Below, in pieces: positions 20,061-30,046 of a DNA stretch of 64,000 nt. The notes beneath the pieces are model-generated. The model was not told the DNA's origin, did not search any database, and saw only the letters and a program-made list of their open reading frames with translations. The translations under genes and the position numbers were made by a program. Location of the stretch: contig NZ_JASCXN010000009.1 in assembly GCF_030010625.1 (NCBI RefSeq), forward strand, positions 124,001 through 188,000, in the 5' to 3' direction. This DNA is from Streptomyces sp. CC208A (GTDB taxonomy: Bacteria > Actinomycetota > Actinomycetes > Streptomycetales > Streptomycetaceae). Positions within the stretch are counted from its first letter, which is position 1; each line of letters begins with the position of its first letter.

Positions 20061-21749
20061 GTGCGTAGAGGAAGAAGACTGGTGGGCTGGGCCGCCGCGG
20101 GGGCCCTGGCGGCCGGACTGGTCGCGGGGGCACCGACCACGGAGGCCGTCTCCGCCGAGGCACCGGCGGGCACCCCGCCGGTGCGGACGATCACGTACAA
20201 CGTCTGCGGCGCGGATGCCGCGGTCTGCCGGAGCGAGCTGAGCCTCGGCGCCTGGGCCAACGGCGTCGTGGGGCACATCACCGACTGGGACAGCGACGTG
20301 GTGATGCTCCAGGAGATGTGCAAGGGCCAGTACGACGAGCTGCGGAAGCTGCTGCCCGGCTACGCGGGAGTGTGGGGAAGCAACCGGACCGCCCCGGGCT
20401 GTTCCCAGTGGGGCGCGGACCAGACCTTCGGCCAGGCGCTGCTGGTCAAGGGCCCGCAGAGCCAGGTCGCCGGGATGTCGGCCGTGGTCACCGCCGACGT
20501 CACCGAGCCGCGTTCGGTGGTCTGCGCCAAGGCGCCCGTGGAAGGGCGCGTCGTCCTCGCCTGCGGCACCCATCTGAAGCAGGACGAGGAGACACAGAAC
20601 GACACCCCGGCGCTGTTGGAGCGAATCGACGACTGGGCGAACGGTCTGCCGGTGATCCTCGCCGGAGACTTCAACGCCCGCCCCGACTACTCGAACATGG
20701 ACCCGGTGTACGCGGGACGGCCGGGCACCCTGTCCCTCATCGGGGCCGGATGCGGCGACACCACGTGCCGGTCCGGCGCGCCCACACTCGTCAACGGCGA
20801 CAAGACGGAATACGTATCGAAGTTCGACTACACCTTCTTCACCCGGCAGGACTTCCGCGACCTGCGGAGCGAGACCGTGGAGACCGGCCTCACCAAGGTG
20901 AAGGACCACCTCCTCGTCCGCTCGGCGGCGTCGTTCCGGAACCGCCCCGCGCCGGTCGACGGGGACCTCACCGGTGACGGCGTACGCGACCTGCTGGCGG
21001 CCCACGAGGACGGCACGCTGCGTCTGTACCCGGGACTCGGCAACGGCCGCTTCGCCTCCTACCGGGTCATCGGCAACGGCGGCTGGAGCGCCGCCGAAGT
21101 CAGCCACCGCGGCGACTGGACCGGCGACGGCCGCGAGGACGTCGTCGCCCGCATCGGCGACAACCTCTGGGTCTACCCCAACACCGGTGACGGCCGCCTC
21201 GGCGAGCGCATCCCGATGGGCGCACGGCCCACCGGCTGGAAGAACGCCGGCGTCCTCGCCGTGGGCGACGTCGACGGCGACGGGCAGCCCGACCTGGTGG
21301 GCCGCAGCGTCAACGGCCTCTACCTGCACCGGGGCAGTGTCGGTGTCAACCCGGCCCTGCCGAGGAACGCCGTCGTCCTGGGCGGTACGGAATGGGCGCC
21401 CGCCGCGCAGCCGGAGATCCTCGCACCCGGTGACGTGAACGGCGACGGCCGCGCCGACCTGTGGGCCCGCGCCGCCGACGGACAGTTCCGGCAGTTCCTG
21501 TCCGCCGGAGCCGCGGCGCTCCCCGCGCCCACCGCCATCGGCACCGCCGGCACGGCCGCGTACCCGTTGTCCGGCACCGTCGGGGACGCCGACGGCGACG
21601 GCCGCGCCGACCTCCTGCTCACCGTCGCGCCCGGTGGGACCGGCACCGGCGACCTGCGGTTCCTCCCGGGCAACGCGACGGGCACCGGCTTCGGCACGCC
21701 CGTGACGATCGGCGTGGGCGGCTGGGGCTCGATCCTGTCGCTGCGCTGA
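20061..21749 (+). CDS. Secreted endonuclease/exonuclease/phosphatase-like protein with FG-GAP repeats
   Basis: A 562-residue exported protein. The signal peptide (RRGRRLVGWAAAGALAAGLVAG...) has a twin-arginine-like n-region. The catalytic EEP domain (about 35-300) shows ITYNVCG, VVMLQEMC (metal Glu), GDFNARPDYSN and the C-terminal KDHLLVRS with the Asp-His pair. Five FG-GAP/VCBS-type repeats follow, each with a D-x-D/N-G-D-G loop: DLTGDGVRDLL, DWTGDGREDVV, DVDGDGQPDLV, DVNGDGRADLW and DADGDGRADLL. These form a calcium-binding propeller-like part. GTG 20061 follows a GAGGG-type site; 20046 is an alternative. The substrate may be nucleic acid or phospholipid. The convergent slipin gene ends 8 bases downstream. 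Confidence 0.85.
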   Translation: MRRGRRLVGWAAAGALAAGLVAGAPTTEAVSAEAPAGTPPVRTITYNVCGADAAVCRSELSLGAWANGVVGHITDWDSDVVMLQEMCKGQYDELRKLLPGYAGVWGSNRTAPGCSQWGADQTFGQALLVKGPQSQVAGMSAVVTADVTEPRSVVCAKAPVEGRVVLACGTHLKQDEETQNDTPALLERIDDWANGLPVILAGDFNARPDYSNMDPVYAGRPGTLSLIGAGCGDTTCRSGAPTLVNGDKTEYVSKFDYTFFTRQDFRDLRSETVETGLTKVKDHLLVRSAASFRNRPAPVDGDLTGDGVRDLLAAHEDGTLRLYPGLGNGRFASYRVIGNGGWSAAEVSHRGDWTGDGREDVVARIGDNLWVYPNTGDGRLGERIPMGARPTGWKNAGVLAVGDVDGDGQPDLVGRSVNGLYLHRGSVGVNPALPRNAVVLGGTEWAPAAQPEILAPGDVNGDGRADLWARAADGQFRQFLSAGAAALPAPTAIGTAGTAAYPLSGTVGDADGDGRADLLLTVAPGGTGTGDLRFLPGNATGTGFGTPVTIGVGGWGSILSLR

Positions 21750-21757
21750 CCCGCCGG

Positions 21758-22645
21758 TCAGGCCGCCTGGTCGCGCGGCGCCGGGTCCACCGAGGGGCCC
21801 GTGAAGTCCTCGATGGGGGGCATGGGCGGGGGCGGCGGCTCTGGGGCCGCTACGGGCTGCGGGGGCTGCGGGGACGCCCCCGGCTCCGGGGTCGCGCGTT
21901 CCAGGAAGCGGAGGAGCTCCACCGGGATCGGGAGGACCAGGGTGGAGTTCTTCTCCGCCGCCACCGCCATCACCGTCTGGAGCAGCCGGAGTTGGAGCGC
22001 CGACGGCGCCTCCGCCATCTGGTGCGCCGCCTCCGCGAGCTTCTTCGACGCCTGGAGCTCCGCGTCCGCGTTGATCAGGCGCGCCCGCCGCTCCCGGTCC
22101 GCCTCCGCCTGGCGGGCCATCGAGCGTTTCATGGTCTCCGGGAGGGAGACGTCCTTGATCTCGACGCGGTCGATCTGCACGCCCCAGCCGATCGCGGGGG
22201 AGTCCAGCATCAGCTCCAGGCCCTGGTTGAGCTTCTCGCGGTTGGACAGCAGGTCGTCGAGGTCGCTCTTGCCGATGATCGACCGCAGCGAGGTCTGCGC
22301 CATCTGCGAGACCGCGAACTTGTAGTCCTCGACCCGTACCAGCGCCTCCGCCGCGTCCACCACCTTGAAGTAGACGACCGCGTCGACCCGTACCGTCACG
22401 TTGTCCCGGGTGATGCCCTCCTGCGCGGGCACCGGCATCGTGACGATCTGCATGTTCACCTTGTGGAGCCGGTCGACCACGGGGACGATCATGGTGAAGC
22501 CGGGCGACCGCACCTCCCCCCGCAGCCGGCCGAAGCGGAAGACGACGCCCCGCTCGTACTGCTTGACCACCCGCGCCGCCGCGCTCAGGTAGACGGCGAG
22601 CGCCGCGGCCGCTCCCGCGGCTGCCAGGAGGATGTCCTCGATCAT
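21758..22645 (-). CDS. Slipin/stomatin-like SPFH (band 7) membrane protein
   Basis: A 295-residue member of the SPFH family, anchored by one N-terminal membrane helix (DILLAAAGAAAALAVYL). The SPFH domain contains VKQYERGVVFRFGRL, VPAQEGITRDNVTVRVD and a long charged coiled-coil (KRSMARQAEADRERRARLIN). The tail is Pro-rich. Such proteins form oligomeric membrane microdomain scaffolds and are often paired with NfeD proteases, which are absent here. The start is ATG 22645 with AGGGGG five bases upstream on the minus strand; a GTG one codon earlier is less likely. Confidence 0.9.
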   Translation of the reverse strand: MIEDILLAAAGAAAALAVYLSAAARVVKQYERGVVFRFGRLRGEVRSPGFTMIVPVVDRLHKVNMQIVTMPVPAQEGITRDNVTVRVDAVVYFKVVDAAEALVRVEDYKFAVSQMAQTSLRSIIGKSDLDDLLSNREKLNQGLELMLDSPAIGWGVQIDRVEIKDVSLPETMKRSMARQAEADRERRARLINADAELQASKKLAEAAHQMAEAPSALQLRLLQTVMAVAAEKNSTLVLPIPVELLRFLERATPEPGASPQPPQPVAAPEPPPPPMPPIEDFTGPSVDPAPRDQAA

Positions 22646-22703
22646 CACGACCCCCTGAGAAAGGGTTACAAAAAGGGTATTCCCCTTCCAGTGGGGCCCG
22701 CAC

Positions 22704-23603
22704 TCACAGCCAGGCGGCGAACTCCAGCAGCCATTCGGCCTCCTGCCGCCGGCCCGCCGCCAGCGCCCGGGCGCCGGACTCGACGGTCCGGAAGAGCGTC
22801 CAGCCGCGCAGCCGCTCCCGGTCCACGTCGAGCGAGTCGGCGAGCTTGTGGACGCGGCGCCGGGCCGCGGGGGCGCCCGCGGAGGAGGCGACCAGGTCCT
22901 CGACCCGTTCCCGTACCAGCCGCGCGAGGTCGTAGGCCCGCTCGCCGACCAGCGGGTCGGGGCCCACGGCCAGCCAGGGCGCCCGGTCGCCGGCGAGCAC
23001 CTTGCCCTGCCGGAAGTCGCCGTGCAGCAGCAGCTCCTCGGCCGGGGCGGCGAGCAGCTCCTCGCGGGCCGCGAGGGCCGCCGCGGTCAGGTCCCCGGCG
23101 ACGGCGTCGGCGCGGTGGGGCTCCATCGCCTCCGCCTGCCGGGCGGTCCGGGCCGCCACCGTCTCGAAGCCGTGCCCGGCGGGCGGCTCCACCCACAGCT
23201 TCCGTACGGTCCCGGCCGCTTCGAGCAGCGCCTTGGCCTCGGGCAGCGAGCGGAGGGACACCTCCGGGTGCAGCCGTTCGAGGACGAGGGAGCCTTCCGG
23301 GGCCTGGCCGAGGAGCCGGACCGCGCCCCAGCCGTTCCAGTGCGCGAGCGCCTCCCGCTCCAGGTCCGGCCGGGTGAACGGCGGCGCGAGTTTCAGCGCG
23401 GCGGGCTCGCCGGCTTCGTCGTGGACGAGCAGCACCAGGCTGTCGCGCCCGCCGGGGGCCACGACCCGCTCGACGGTCAGACCGGCCTCCCCGGGCACCC
23501 GCTCGGCGAGGCCGGGCAGCCGCCCGAGCCAGTCGTCCGCGGCGGCGTCCCCGTGCCTCTCGCGGAGCGCTGTCGCCAGTCGCCGAGGCGGTTCGAAACC
23601 CAT
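22704..23603 (-). CDS. Aminoglycoside-phosphotransferase-fold protein, probable pseudokinase
   Basis: A 299-residue protein with the fold of APH(6)/hydroxyurea kinases. The N-lobe has EPAALKLAPP, with the ATP-contacting lysine. The catalytic loop reads HGDFRQGK (194-201) where active members have HGDxxxxN, so the metal-binding Asn is Lys201. The following DFG-equivalent, normally IDP, is VGP (213-215), so the metal-binding Asp is lost, although D216 lies two residues later. I recall close homologues in other streptomycetes with the same changes, which suggests a conserved non-catalytic or altered role rather than decay. It lies 31 bases downstream of the ferritin-like gene, probably in the same operon. 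Confidence 0.75.
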   Translation of the reverse strand: MGFEPPRRLATALRERHGDAAADDWLGRLPGLAERVPGEAGLTVERVVAPGGRDSLVLLVHDEAGEPAALKLAPPFTRPDLEREALAHWNGWGAVRLLGQAPEGSLVLERLHPEVSLRSLPEAKALLEAAGTVRKLWVEPPAGHGFETVAARTARQAEAMEPHRADAVAGDLTAAALAAREELLAAPAEELLLHGDFRQGKVLAGDRAPWLAVGPDPLVGERAYDLARLVRERVEDLVASSAGAPAARRRVHKLADSLDVDRERLRGWTLFRTVESGARALAAGRRQEAEWLLEFAAWL

Positions 23604-23634
23604 GCGTGAGCTGTTCCTTCGTTCGGTGCGGGGC

Positions 23635-24054
23635 TCAGGACGCCCGCTCGGCGAGCCCAGGAAAGGTTACGTCGCCGCCGCGCCACCGCACCGCGCGGAC
23701 CGCCGCCTCCCCGAGCGCGGCCGCGGCCTCGCGGCGCAGCGGGCCGTCGGCGGCCCGCACCAGATCGGAGTAGACCCCCGCCACCCGGTCCTCCAGGAAC
23801 GCCGCGAGCCGCACCGCGCCGGCCGGGTCGGCGACCCGGAAGGGCAGCTCGTACGCGGCGGCTGCGGCGGCCGGCGTGCCGCCGAGGTCCCGGACGGTGC
23901 GGCGCAGCGCGTCCCGGCGGGCCCGGTGCGCCTCGTACGCGGCGGTCGCCTCGGCCCGGCGCTCCTCGGCGACCCGGCCGCCGACGACCCCGTAGCCGTA
24001 CACCGCGGCGTGCTCGGCGGCGAGAGCGGCCTGCGCGGCCTGGAGGGCGCTCAT
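23635..24054 (-). CDS. Ferritin-like domain protein (DUF4439 type)
   Basis: A 139-residue all-helical protein. The opening LQAAQAALAAEHAAVYGYGVVGG matches the start of DUF4439 ferritin-like domains, with Glu/His positions (AEHAAVYGYG, AAYEAHRARRD) suited to metal binding. The function is unknown. Its start overlaps the stop of the upstream lipoprotein by four bases (24051-24054), so the two are translationally coupled and probably act together at the membrane. Confidence 0.8.
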   Translation of the reverse strand: MSALQAAQAALAAEHAAVYGYGVVGGRVAEERRAEATAAYEAHRARRDALRRTVRDLGGTPAAAAAAYELPFRVADPAGAVRLAAFLEDRVAGVYSDLVRAADGPLRREAAAALGEAAVRAVRWRGGDVTFPGLAERAS

Positions 24055-24596
24055 GCGCGGGCCCCTTCGGTGAGGAGGTAGGCGTGGCCGGCGCCGGCGG
24101 CGGCCACGGAGGCGAGCAGCCGGGCGTACTCGGGCGGGGCCGCGAGCAGCTCGGCGGTGTGCGCGTCGGACGCGGTCCGCGCGGCGGCGGCCAGCGCCCG
24201 CAGGGCGGCCTTCGGGTCGGCCGGGACCGCCGGCGCGGGGGCCGTGGTGGCCGTGGCCGGTGTCGCCGTACTGGGGGAGGGTGACGGGCGGTCCCCCTCG
24301 CCGAGGGCCTTCACATGGGCCGCGGCGGAGGCGCGGAGGGGGGCCACGCGGGCGTGGAGCGCGGGATGGGCGGCGAGGGCGGCGTCGTAACGTTCCAGCA
24401 GGGTCCGCGAGGCGGCCACCGCGCGGCGGCGGAGGGCCGCCTCGGCGCGGGCCACCCGTTCGGCCTCACGGGCCGCCGCCTCCTCCGCGGCGCTCGGGCG
24501 GCGCGGTTCCGGCTCGCCGGAGGTGCACCCGGTCAGGGCCGCCGCGGCGGCCGAGGCCCCCGCCAGGAGCAGGGCGCGTCTGCCCGTCGTCGTCAC
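24051..24596 (-). CDS. Putative lipoprotein coupled to the ferritin-like protein
   Basis: A 181-residue exported lipoprotein. The N-terminus TTTGRRALLLAGASAAAA leads to the lipobox LTGC, and the mature protein is Ala/Arg-rich helix with a Ser/Pro/Thr-rich linker (PSPSPSTATPATATT). The GTG start at 24596 is preceded on the minus strand by GAGGGAGAG. The C-terminal helices (PKAALRALAAAARTASDAH, ARLLASVAAAGAGHAYLL) may also be ferritin-like. It is divergent from rimP, with 181 bases between. Function unknown. Confidence 0.8.
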   Translation of the reverse strand: MTTTGRRALLLAGASAAAAALTGCTSGEPEPRRPSAAEEAAAREAERVARAEAALRRRAVAASRTLLERYDAALAAHPALHARVAPLRASAAAHVKALGEGDRPSPSPSTATPATATTAPAPAVPADPKAALRALAAAARTASDAHTAELLAAPPEYARLLASVAAAGAGHAYLLTEGARA

Positions 24597-24777
24597 GCTC
24601 TCTCCCTCAGCATTCCGGACCCCTCCCGGCCGCCCGTCGAAGATCACCGCAGGCGAGCGTACCCGTGGGGGCTCCCGAGGTGGACGGCAACACCCTCCGG
24701 GACCGGATACCCTTGATCCGACACGCGATGAGAAGCGACGCACCCACAACAGCACACGCGGCCGAGGAGTCACCCGG

Positions 24778-25275
24778 ATGAGCACCACCCAGAGCGACAG
24801 GCTGCGCGGACTCATTGAGCCGCTCGTCCGCGCGGAGAACCTGGATCTGGAGGAGATCGAGGTGTCCCGGGCCGGCCGCCGCGGGCTGCTGAGGATCGTC
24901 GTCGACTCGGACGAGGGCGTCGAACTGGACGCCTGCGCCGAGCTGAGCCGCGCGATCTCCGCGAAGCTGGACGAGACCGACGCCATGGGCGACGGCGAGT
25001 ACGTCCTGGAGGTCAGCTCCCCGGGCGCCGACCGTCCGCTGACCGAGCGCCGCCACTACGTACGGGCCACCGGCCGGCTGGTGAAGCTCCAGCTCGTCGA
25101 GGGCGGCGAGCTGATCACCCGCATCCTGGCCGTGGACGAGGACGGCCTCGACACGGAGGTTCCGGGCGTGAAGGGCCGCAAGGCCACCGCCCGCCGGGTG
25201 GAGTTCGCCGAGATCGCCAAGGCGCGTGTCGAGATCGAGTTCAACCGCAAGGACAAGAAGGAAGAGGAGGCGTAG
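24778..25275 (+). CDS. rimP: Ribosome maturation factor RimP
   Basis: Assists late assembly of the 30S subunit. The 165-residue protein has the N-terminal alpha/beta domain ([20 protein letters not shown]) and the SH3-like C-terminal domain ([20 protein letters not shown]) typical of the family, with a charged tail [11 protein letters not shown] 24778 starts the gene. It is the first gene of the rimP-nusA-ylxR-infB cluster and ends 2 bases before nusA. A TACCCT hexamer at 24708-24713 may be the -10 of the operon. Confidence 0.95.
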   Translation: MSTTQSDRLRGLIEPLVRAENLDLEEIEVSRAGRRGLLRIVVDSDEGVELDACAELSRAISAKLDETDAMGDGEYVLEVSSPGADRPLTERRHYVRATGRLVKLQLVEGGELITRILAVDEDGLDTEVPGVKGRKATARRVEFAEIAKARVEIEFNRKDKKEEEA

Positions 25276-25277
25276 CC

Positions 25278-26273
25278 GTGGACATCGACGTGAAGCTCCT
25301 GAAGGGCTTGGCACAGGAGAAGGAAATCTCCTTCGAGATGCTGGTCGAGGCGATCGAGTCGGCCCTCCTCATCGCGTACCACCGCACGCCGTCCGCCCGC
25401 CGCCACGCGCGCGTGGAGCTGGACCGGCACACCGGGCACGTGACGGTGTGGGCCGAGGAGGACCCGGCCGACCTGGAGGAGGGGCAGGAGCCCAAGGAGT
25501 TCGACGACACCCCGTCGGACTTCGGCCGCATCGCGGCGAGCACCGCCCGCCAGGTCATCCAGCAGCGTCTGCGCGACGCCGAGAACGACGTCACCTTCGG
25601 CGAGTACGCCCGCCGCGAGGGCGATGTCGTCGCCGGTGTGGTGCAGCAGGGCAAGGACCCGAAGAACGTCCTGGTCAAGCTGGACGACAAGCTGGAGGCC
25701 ATCCTGCCGGTGCAGGAGCAGGTGCCGGGCGAGGAGTACACGCACGGTCTGCGGCTGCGCACGTACGTGGTCCGTGTGGCCAAGGGCGTCCGCGGTCCGT
25801 CCGTCACCCTTTCGCGCACCCACCCCAATCTGGTGAAGAAGCTCTTCGCCCTGGAGGTGCCGGAGATCGCCGACGGTTCGGTGGAGATCGCGGCGATCGC
25901 CCGCGAGGCCGGTCACCGCACCAAGATCGCGGTCCGTTCCACCCGTTCGGGCCTGAACGCCAAGGGCGCCTGCATCGGCCCCATGGGCAGCCGGGTCCGG
26001 AACGTGATGGCGGAGCTGCTCGGCGAGAAGATCGACATCGTCGACTGGTCGGACGACCCGGCCGAGATGGTGGCGAACGCGCTCTCCCCGGCCCGCGTGT
26101 CCAAGGTCGAGGTCGTCGACGCCGCCGCCCGGTCCGCCCGGGTGACGGTCCCCGACTACCAGCTCTCCCTGGCCATCGGCAAGGAGGGGCAGAACGCCCG
26201 CCTCGCCGCGCGGCTCACCGGCTGGCGGATCGACATCCGCTCGGACACCGAGGCCCCGGCCGAGGAGGCCTGA
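25278..26273 (+). CDS. nusA: Transcription termination/antitermination factor NusA
   Basis: Binds RNA polymerase and controls pausing, termination and rRNA antitermination. The 331-residue actinobacterial form has an N-terminal polymerase-binding domain ([21 protein letters not shown]), an S1 domain ([21 protein letters not shown]) and two KH domains ([20 protein letters not shown] and [19 protein letters not shown]). It lacks the extra C-terminal acidic repeats of E. coli NusA, as is normal here. GTG 25278 begins 2 bases after rimP. Confidence 0.96.
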   Translation: MDIDVKLLKGLAQEKEISFEMLVEAIESALLIAYHRTPSARRHARVELDRHTGHVTVWAEEDPADLEEGQEPKEFDDTPSDFGRIAASTARQVIQQRLRDAENDVTFGEYARREGDVVAGVVQQGKDPKNVLVKLDDKLEAILPVQEQVPGEEYTHGLRLRTYVVRVAKGVRGPSVTLSRTHPNLVKKLFALEVPEIADGSVEIAAIAREAGHRTKIAVRSTRSGLNAKGACIGPMGSRVRNVMAELLGEKIDIVDWSDDPAEMVANALSPARVSKVEVVDAAARSARVTVPDYQLSLAIGKEGQNARLAARLTGWRIDIRSDTEAPAEEA

Positions 26274-26368
26274 GCGGCCCCGCCGCAAGCCGGAGATCGT
26301 TTTTGGCCAACAGCTGTTCGATTTTTGCCCCAAACGGGTGAGGTCGGTACGGGGAGGTAGACTTAACT

Positions 26369-26659
26369 GTGTCTGGCCGGACGCATGCCCGCGCGTGCCC
26401 TGAGCGAACCTGTGTGGGATGCCGGGAGCGAGCGGCCCAGAGCGATCTGCTGCGGATCGTGGTGAACAAGGACGAGTGCGTTCCCGATCATCGCGGTACG
26501 CTGCCCGGCCGGGGTGCGTACGTGCACCCCGCCTTGCACTGTCTCGACCTGGCGGTCCGCCGCCGGGCGTTCCCGAGGGCCTTCAGGGTCCCGGGGCCGC
26601 TCGACACGGCGGCACTCCGGGAACACGTCGAGCAGGCCGCCCAGGCGGCACCGCAGTGA
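26369..26659 (+). CDS. YlxR-family RNA-binding protein
   Basis: A 96-residue basic protein of the YlxR (DUF448) family, found between nusA and infB in most Gram-positive bacteria. The family signature RTCVGCRERAAQSDLLRIV and GRGAYVHPALHC are present. GTG 26369 follows GGGAGG about 12 bases upstream. YlxR is reported to bind nucleic acid and affect RNase P or transcription in some bacteria; I infer a similar role only from family and position. Confidence 0.9.
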   Translation: MSGRTHARACPERTCVGCRERAAQSDLLRIVVNKDECVPDHRGTLPGRGAYVHPALHCLDLAVRRRAFPRAFRVPGPLDTAALREHVEQAAQAAPQ

Positions 26660-26808
26660 ACAGGAAGTACGGCACGGAAACACCGTGCGGTCAGGTACCT
26701 CGCGAGTCGGAAGTAGGTCGAGATTGCGATGAGCACTCGATGAGTACGCGATGAGTACGCCCATGAAGTAGCGACGGTCCGGCGGTAACCGGACCTCAAA
26801 GGAGCGAA

Positions 26809-29800
26809 GTGGCTAAGGTCCGGGTATACGAACTCGCCAAGGAGTTCGGTGTGGAGAGCAAGGTCGTCATGGCCAAGCTCCAGGAACTCGGTGAATTCGT
26901 CCGTTCGGCGTCCTCGACGATCGAGGCGCCGGTCGTGCGCAAGTTGACTGACGCTTTGCAGGGTTCCGGCGGTTCCGCCGGCAAGACCGCTGCCAAGCCC
27001 GGCGCGCCCCGCAAGGCGGCGCCCGCCCCCAAGCCGGCCGCACCGGCGCCTTCGGCGCCCGCTGCCGCCCGTCCCGCTGCCCCGAAGCCTGGCGCGCCCA
27101 CCCCGGCGCCCAAGCCCGCGGCGGCCGAGAAGCCCGCGACGCCGGCCCCCGGCCCGCGTCCGACCCCGGGTCCGAAGCCCGCGGCTCCCGCGCCCAAGCC
27201 GGCGCCCTCCGGTGCAGGCACCGGCTCCACTGGAGCGGCTGGCGCCGCACGGCCGCCTGCGGCTCCGACCAACCCGGAGTTCACCGCGCCTCCGTCGGCC
27301 CCGGCCGCCGGTCCGCGCCCCGGTGGTGCCGCCCCCGGCCCGCGTCCGACCGGTGCCCGTCCGGGCCAGGCCGCGCCGCGCCCGGGTCAGCAGGCGCCCC
27401 GCCCCGGCCAGCAGGCCCCGCGTCCGGGCGCTCCGCGTCCGGCCGGCCCGCGTCCGGGCAACAACCCCTTCACCTCCGGCGGCTCCACCGGCATGGCGCG
27501 CCCGCAGGCGCCCCGTCCCGGTGGCGGTGCCCCGCGTCCCGGTGGCCCCGGTGGCGCTCCGGGCGCCCCGCGCCCGCAGGGCGGTCCCGGTGGTGCTCCC
27601 CGTCCCCAGGGCGGCGCCCCGCGGCCGACCCCCGGTGGCATGCCCCGTCCGCAGGCTCCCCGCCCCGGCGGCGCGCCCGGCGGTAACCGTCCGAACCCGG
27701 GCATGATGCCGCAGCGTCCCGCTGCCGGCCCGCGTCCGGGCCCCGGCGGCCGTGGCCCGGGTGGCCCCGGCGGTCGTCCCGGCGGCGGCGGTGGCGGTCG
27801 TCCCGGCTTCGCCGGTCGTCCGGCCGGTCCCGGCGGCGGTGGCGGCGGCTTCGCCGGCCGTCCCGGCGGTCCCGGTGGTGGCGGCGGCGGTCGTCCGGGT
27901 GGTCCCGGTGGCGGCGGCGGCTTCGGCGGTCGTCCCGGCGGCTTCGGCGGTCGTCCCGGCGGTCCGGGTGGCCGTGGTGGCACGCAGGGCGCCTTCGGCC
28001 GTCCCGGCGGTCCCGCGCGTCGCGGTCGCAAGTCGAAGCGGCAGAGGCGCCAGGAGTACGAGGCCATGCAGGCCCCGTCCGTGGGCGGCGTGATGCTGCC
28101 TCGCGGCAACGGCGACACCATTCGCCTGTCGCGCGGTGCGTCCCTCACCGACTTCGCGGAGAAGATCGGCGCCAACCCGGCGTCGCTCGTCGCGGTCATG
28201 ATGAACCTCGGCGAGATGGTCACGGCCACGCAGTCCGTCTCCGACGAGACGCTGCAGCTCCTCGGCGACGAGATGAACTACACGGTTCAGATCGTCTCCC
28301 CCGAGGAGGAGGACCGTGAGCTGCTCGAGTCCTTCGACCTCGAGTTCGGTGAGAACGAGGGCGGCGAAGAGGCCCTGGTCGCCCGTCCGCCGGTCGTGAC
28401 CGTCATGGGTCACGTCGACCACGGAAAGACCCGTCTCCTCGACGCCATCCGCAAGACCAACGTGGTCGCGGGCGAGGCCGGTGGCATCACCCAGCACATC
28501 GGTGCCTACCAGGTCGCGACCGAGGTCAACGACGAAGAGCGCAAGATCACCTTCATCGACACCCCGGGTCACGAGGCGTTCACCGCCATGCGTGCCCGTG
28601 GTGCGAAGTCGACCGACATCGCGATCCTCGTGGTGGCGGCCAACGACGGTGTGATGCCCCAGACGATCGAGGCGCTCAACCACGCCAAGGCGGCCGAGGT
28701 CCCGATCGTGGTCGCGGTCAACAAGATCGACGTCGAGGGCGCGGACCCGGTCAAGGTCCGCGGTCAGCTGACCGAGTTCGGCCTGGTCGCGGAGGAGTAC
28801 GGCGGCGACACGATGTTCGTCGACATCTCCGCCAAGCAGGGCCTGAACATCGACAAGCTCCTTGAGGCCGTCGTCCTGACCGCCGACGCCGCCCTGGACC
28901 TCCGGGCCAACCCGGACCAGGACGCGCAGGGCATCGCCATCGAGTCGCACCTCGACCGCGGTCGCGGTGCCGTCTCGACGGTCCTGGTCCAGCGCGGAAC
29001 GCTGCGCATCGGCGACACCATCGTCGCCGGCGACGCGTACGGCCGCGTCCGGGCCATGCTCGACGACAAGGGCAACAACGTGGAGGAGGCGACCCCGTCG
29101 ACCCCCGTCCTCGTCCTGGGTCTCACCAACGTCCCGGGTGCCGGTGACAACTTCCTCGTCGTCGACGAGGACCGCACCGCCCGCCAGATCGCCGAGAAGC
29201 GTGCCGCCCGCGAGCGGAACGCGGCCTTCGCCAAGCGCGTCCGCCGCGTCTCCCTCGAGGACCTGGACAAGGTGCTCAAGGCCGGCGAGATCCAGCAGCT
29301 GAACCTGATCATCAAGGGTGACGCCTCTGGTTCCGTCGAGGCCCTTGAGTCCTCCCTGCTCCAGCTGGACGTCGGCGAGGAGGTCGACATCCGCGTCCTG
29401 CACCGCGGCGTGGGTGCCGTCACCGAGTCGGACATCGACCTGGCGATGGGCTCCGACGCCATCGTGATCGGCTTCAACGTGCGCGCCGCCGGGCGTGCGC
29501 AGCAGATGGCCGAGCGCGAGGGCGTGGACGTCCGGTACTACTCGGTCATCTACCAGGCGATCGAGGAGATCGAGGCGGCCCTCAAGGGCATGCTCAAGCC
29601 GGAGTACGAAGAGGTCGAGCTCGGCACGGCGGAGATCCGCGAGGTCTTCCGCTCCTCCAAGCTCGGCAACATCGCGGGTGTCCTCATCCGCTCCGGCGAG
29701 GTCAAGCGCAACACCAAGGCGCGCCTCATCCGCGACGGCAAGGTCGTCGCGGAGAACCTCAACATCGAGGGTCTGCGTCGCTTCAAGGACGACGTCACCG

Positions 29801-29907
29801 AGATCCGCGAGGGCTTCGAGGGTGGTATCAACCTCGGAAACTTCAACGACATCAAGGTCGACGACGTCATCGCGACGTACGAGATGCGCGAGAAGCCGCG
29901 CTCGTAA
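26809..29907 (+). CDS. infB: Translation initiation factor IF-2
   Basis: GTPase that places initiator fMet-tRNA on the ribosome. The 1032-residue length is typical for Streptomyces. The IF2N domain ([20 protein letters not shown]) opens the protein. A very long low-complexity Pro/Ala then Gly/Pro/Arg-rich linker runs to about residue 405. A second IF2N motif ([16 protein letters not shown]) precedes the GTPase domain, with G1 GHVDHGKT (534-541), G3 DTPGH and G4 NKID. Domains II, III and IV follow. GTG 26809 has AAAGGAG upstream. The glycine-rich linker is encoded by near-repeating GGCGGTCGTCCCGG-type units and may vary in length between strains. Confidence 0.97.
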   Translation: MAKVRVYELAKEFGVESKVVMAKLQELGEFVRSASSTIEAPVVRKLTDALQGSGGSAGKTAAKPGAPRKAAPAPKPAAPAPSAPAAARPAAPKPGAPTPAPKPAAAEKPATPAPGPRPTPGPKPAAPAPKPAPSGAGTGSTGAAGAARPPAAPTNPEFTAPPSAPAAGPRPGGAAPGPRPTGARPGQAAPRPGQQAPRPGQQAPRPGAPRPAGPRPGNNPFTSGGSTGMARPQAPRPGGGAPRPGGPGGAPGAPRPQGGPGGAPRPQGGAPRPTPGGMPRPQAPRPGGAPGGNRPNPGMMPQRPAAGPRPGPGGRGPGGPGGRPGGGGGGRPGFAGRPAGPGGGGGGFAGRPGGPGGGGGGRPGGPGGGGGFGGRPGGFGGRPGGPGGRGGTQGAFGRPGGPARRGRKSKRQRRQEYEAMQAPSVGGVMLPRGNGDTIRLSRGASLTDFAEKIGANPASLVAVMMNLGEMVTATQSVSDETLQLLGDEMNYTVQIVSPEEEDRELLESFDLEFGENEGGEEALVARPPVVTVMGHVDHGKTRLLDAIRKTNVVAGEAGGITQHIGAYQVATEVNDEERKITFIDTPGHEAFTAMRARGAKSTDIAILVVAANDGVMPQTIEALNHAKAAEVPIVVAVNKIDVEGADPVKVRGQLTEFGLVAEEYGGDTMFVDISAKQGLNIDKLLEAVVLTADAALDLRANPDQDAQGIAIESHLDRGRGAVSTVLVQRGTLRIGDTIVAGDAYGRVRAMLDDKGNNVEEATPSTPVLVLGLTNVPGAGDNFLVVDEDRTARQIAEKRAARERNAAFAKRVRRVSLEDLDKVLKAGEIQQLNLIIKGDASGSVEALESSLLQLDVGEEVDIRVLHRGVGAVTESDIDLAMGSDAIVIGFNVRAAGRAQQMAEREGVDVRYYSVIYQAIEEIEAALKGMLKPEYEEVELGTAEIREVFRSSKLGNIAGVLIRSGEVKRNTKARLIRDGKVVAENLNIEGLRRFKDDVTEIREGFEGGINLGNFNDIKVDDVIATYEMREKPRS

Positions 29908-29920
29908 CGCACGGTGAAGT

Positions 29921-29965
29921 GCCGGGGCCGGTCGGCGGGGATTATTTCCGTCGATCGGCCCCGGC
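29921..29965 (+). terminator. Hairpin terminator after infB
   Basis: Arms 29921-29934 and 29952-29965 pair over 14 bp (one G-U), including a perfect GCCGGGGCCG outer segment, with a 17-base AT-containing loop. It lies 13 bases after the infB stop codon and may reduce read-through to the DUF503 gene. Confidence 0.65.
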
Positions 29966-30046
29966 CGTTCCGTGTACGGTTTCGGTGTCCCCGTCCAGCG
30001 GTTGGCGGGGCCACTGACCCCGAACCGGCGGGACATCCGGACACAC

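Noticed and set aside
27387..28229. Proline-rich minus-strand ORF opposite infB
   Set aside because: Complement of the Gly/Pro/Arg linker of IF-2; no start signal or domain.
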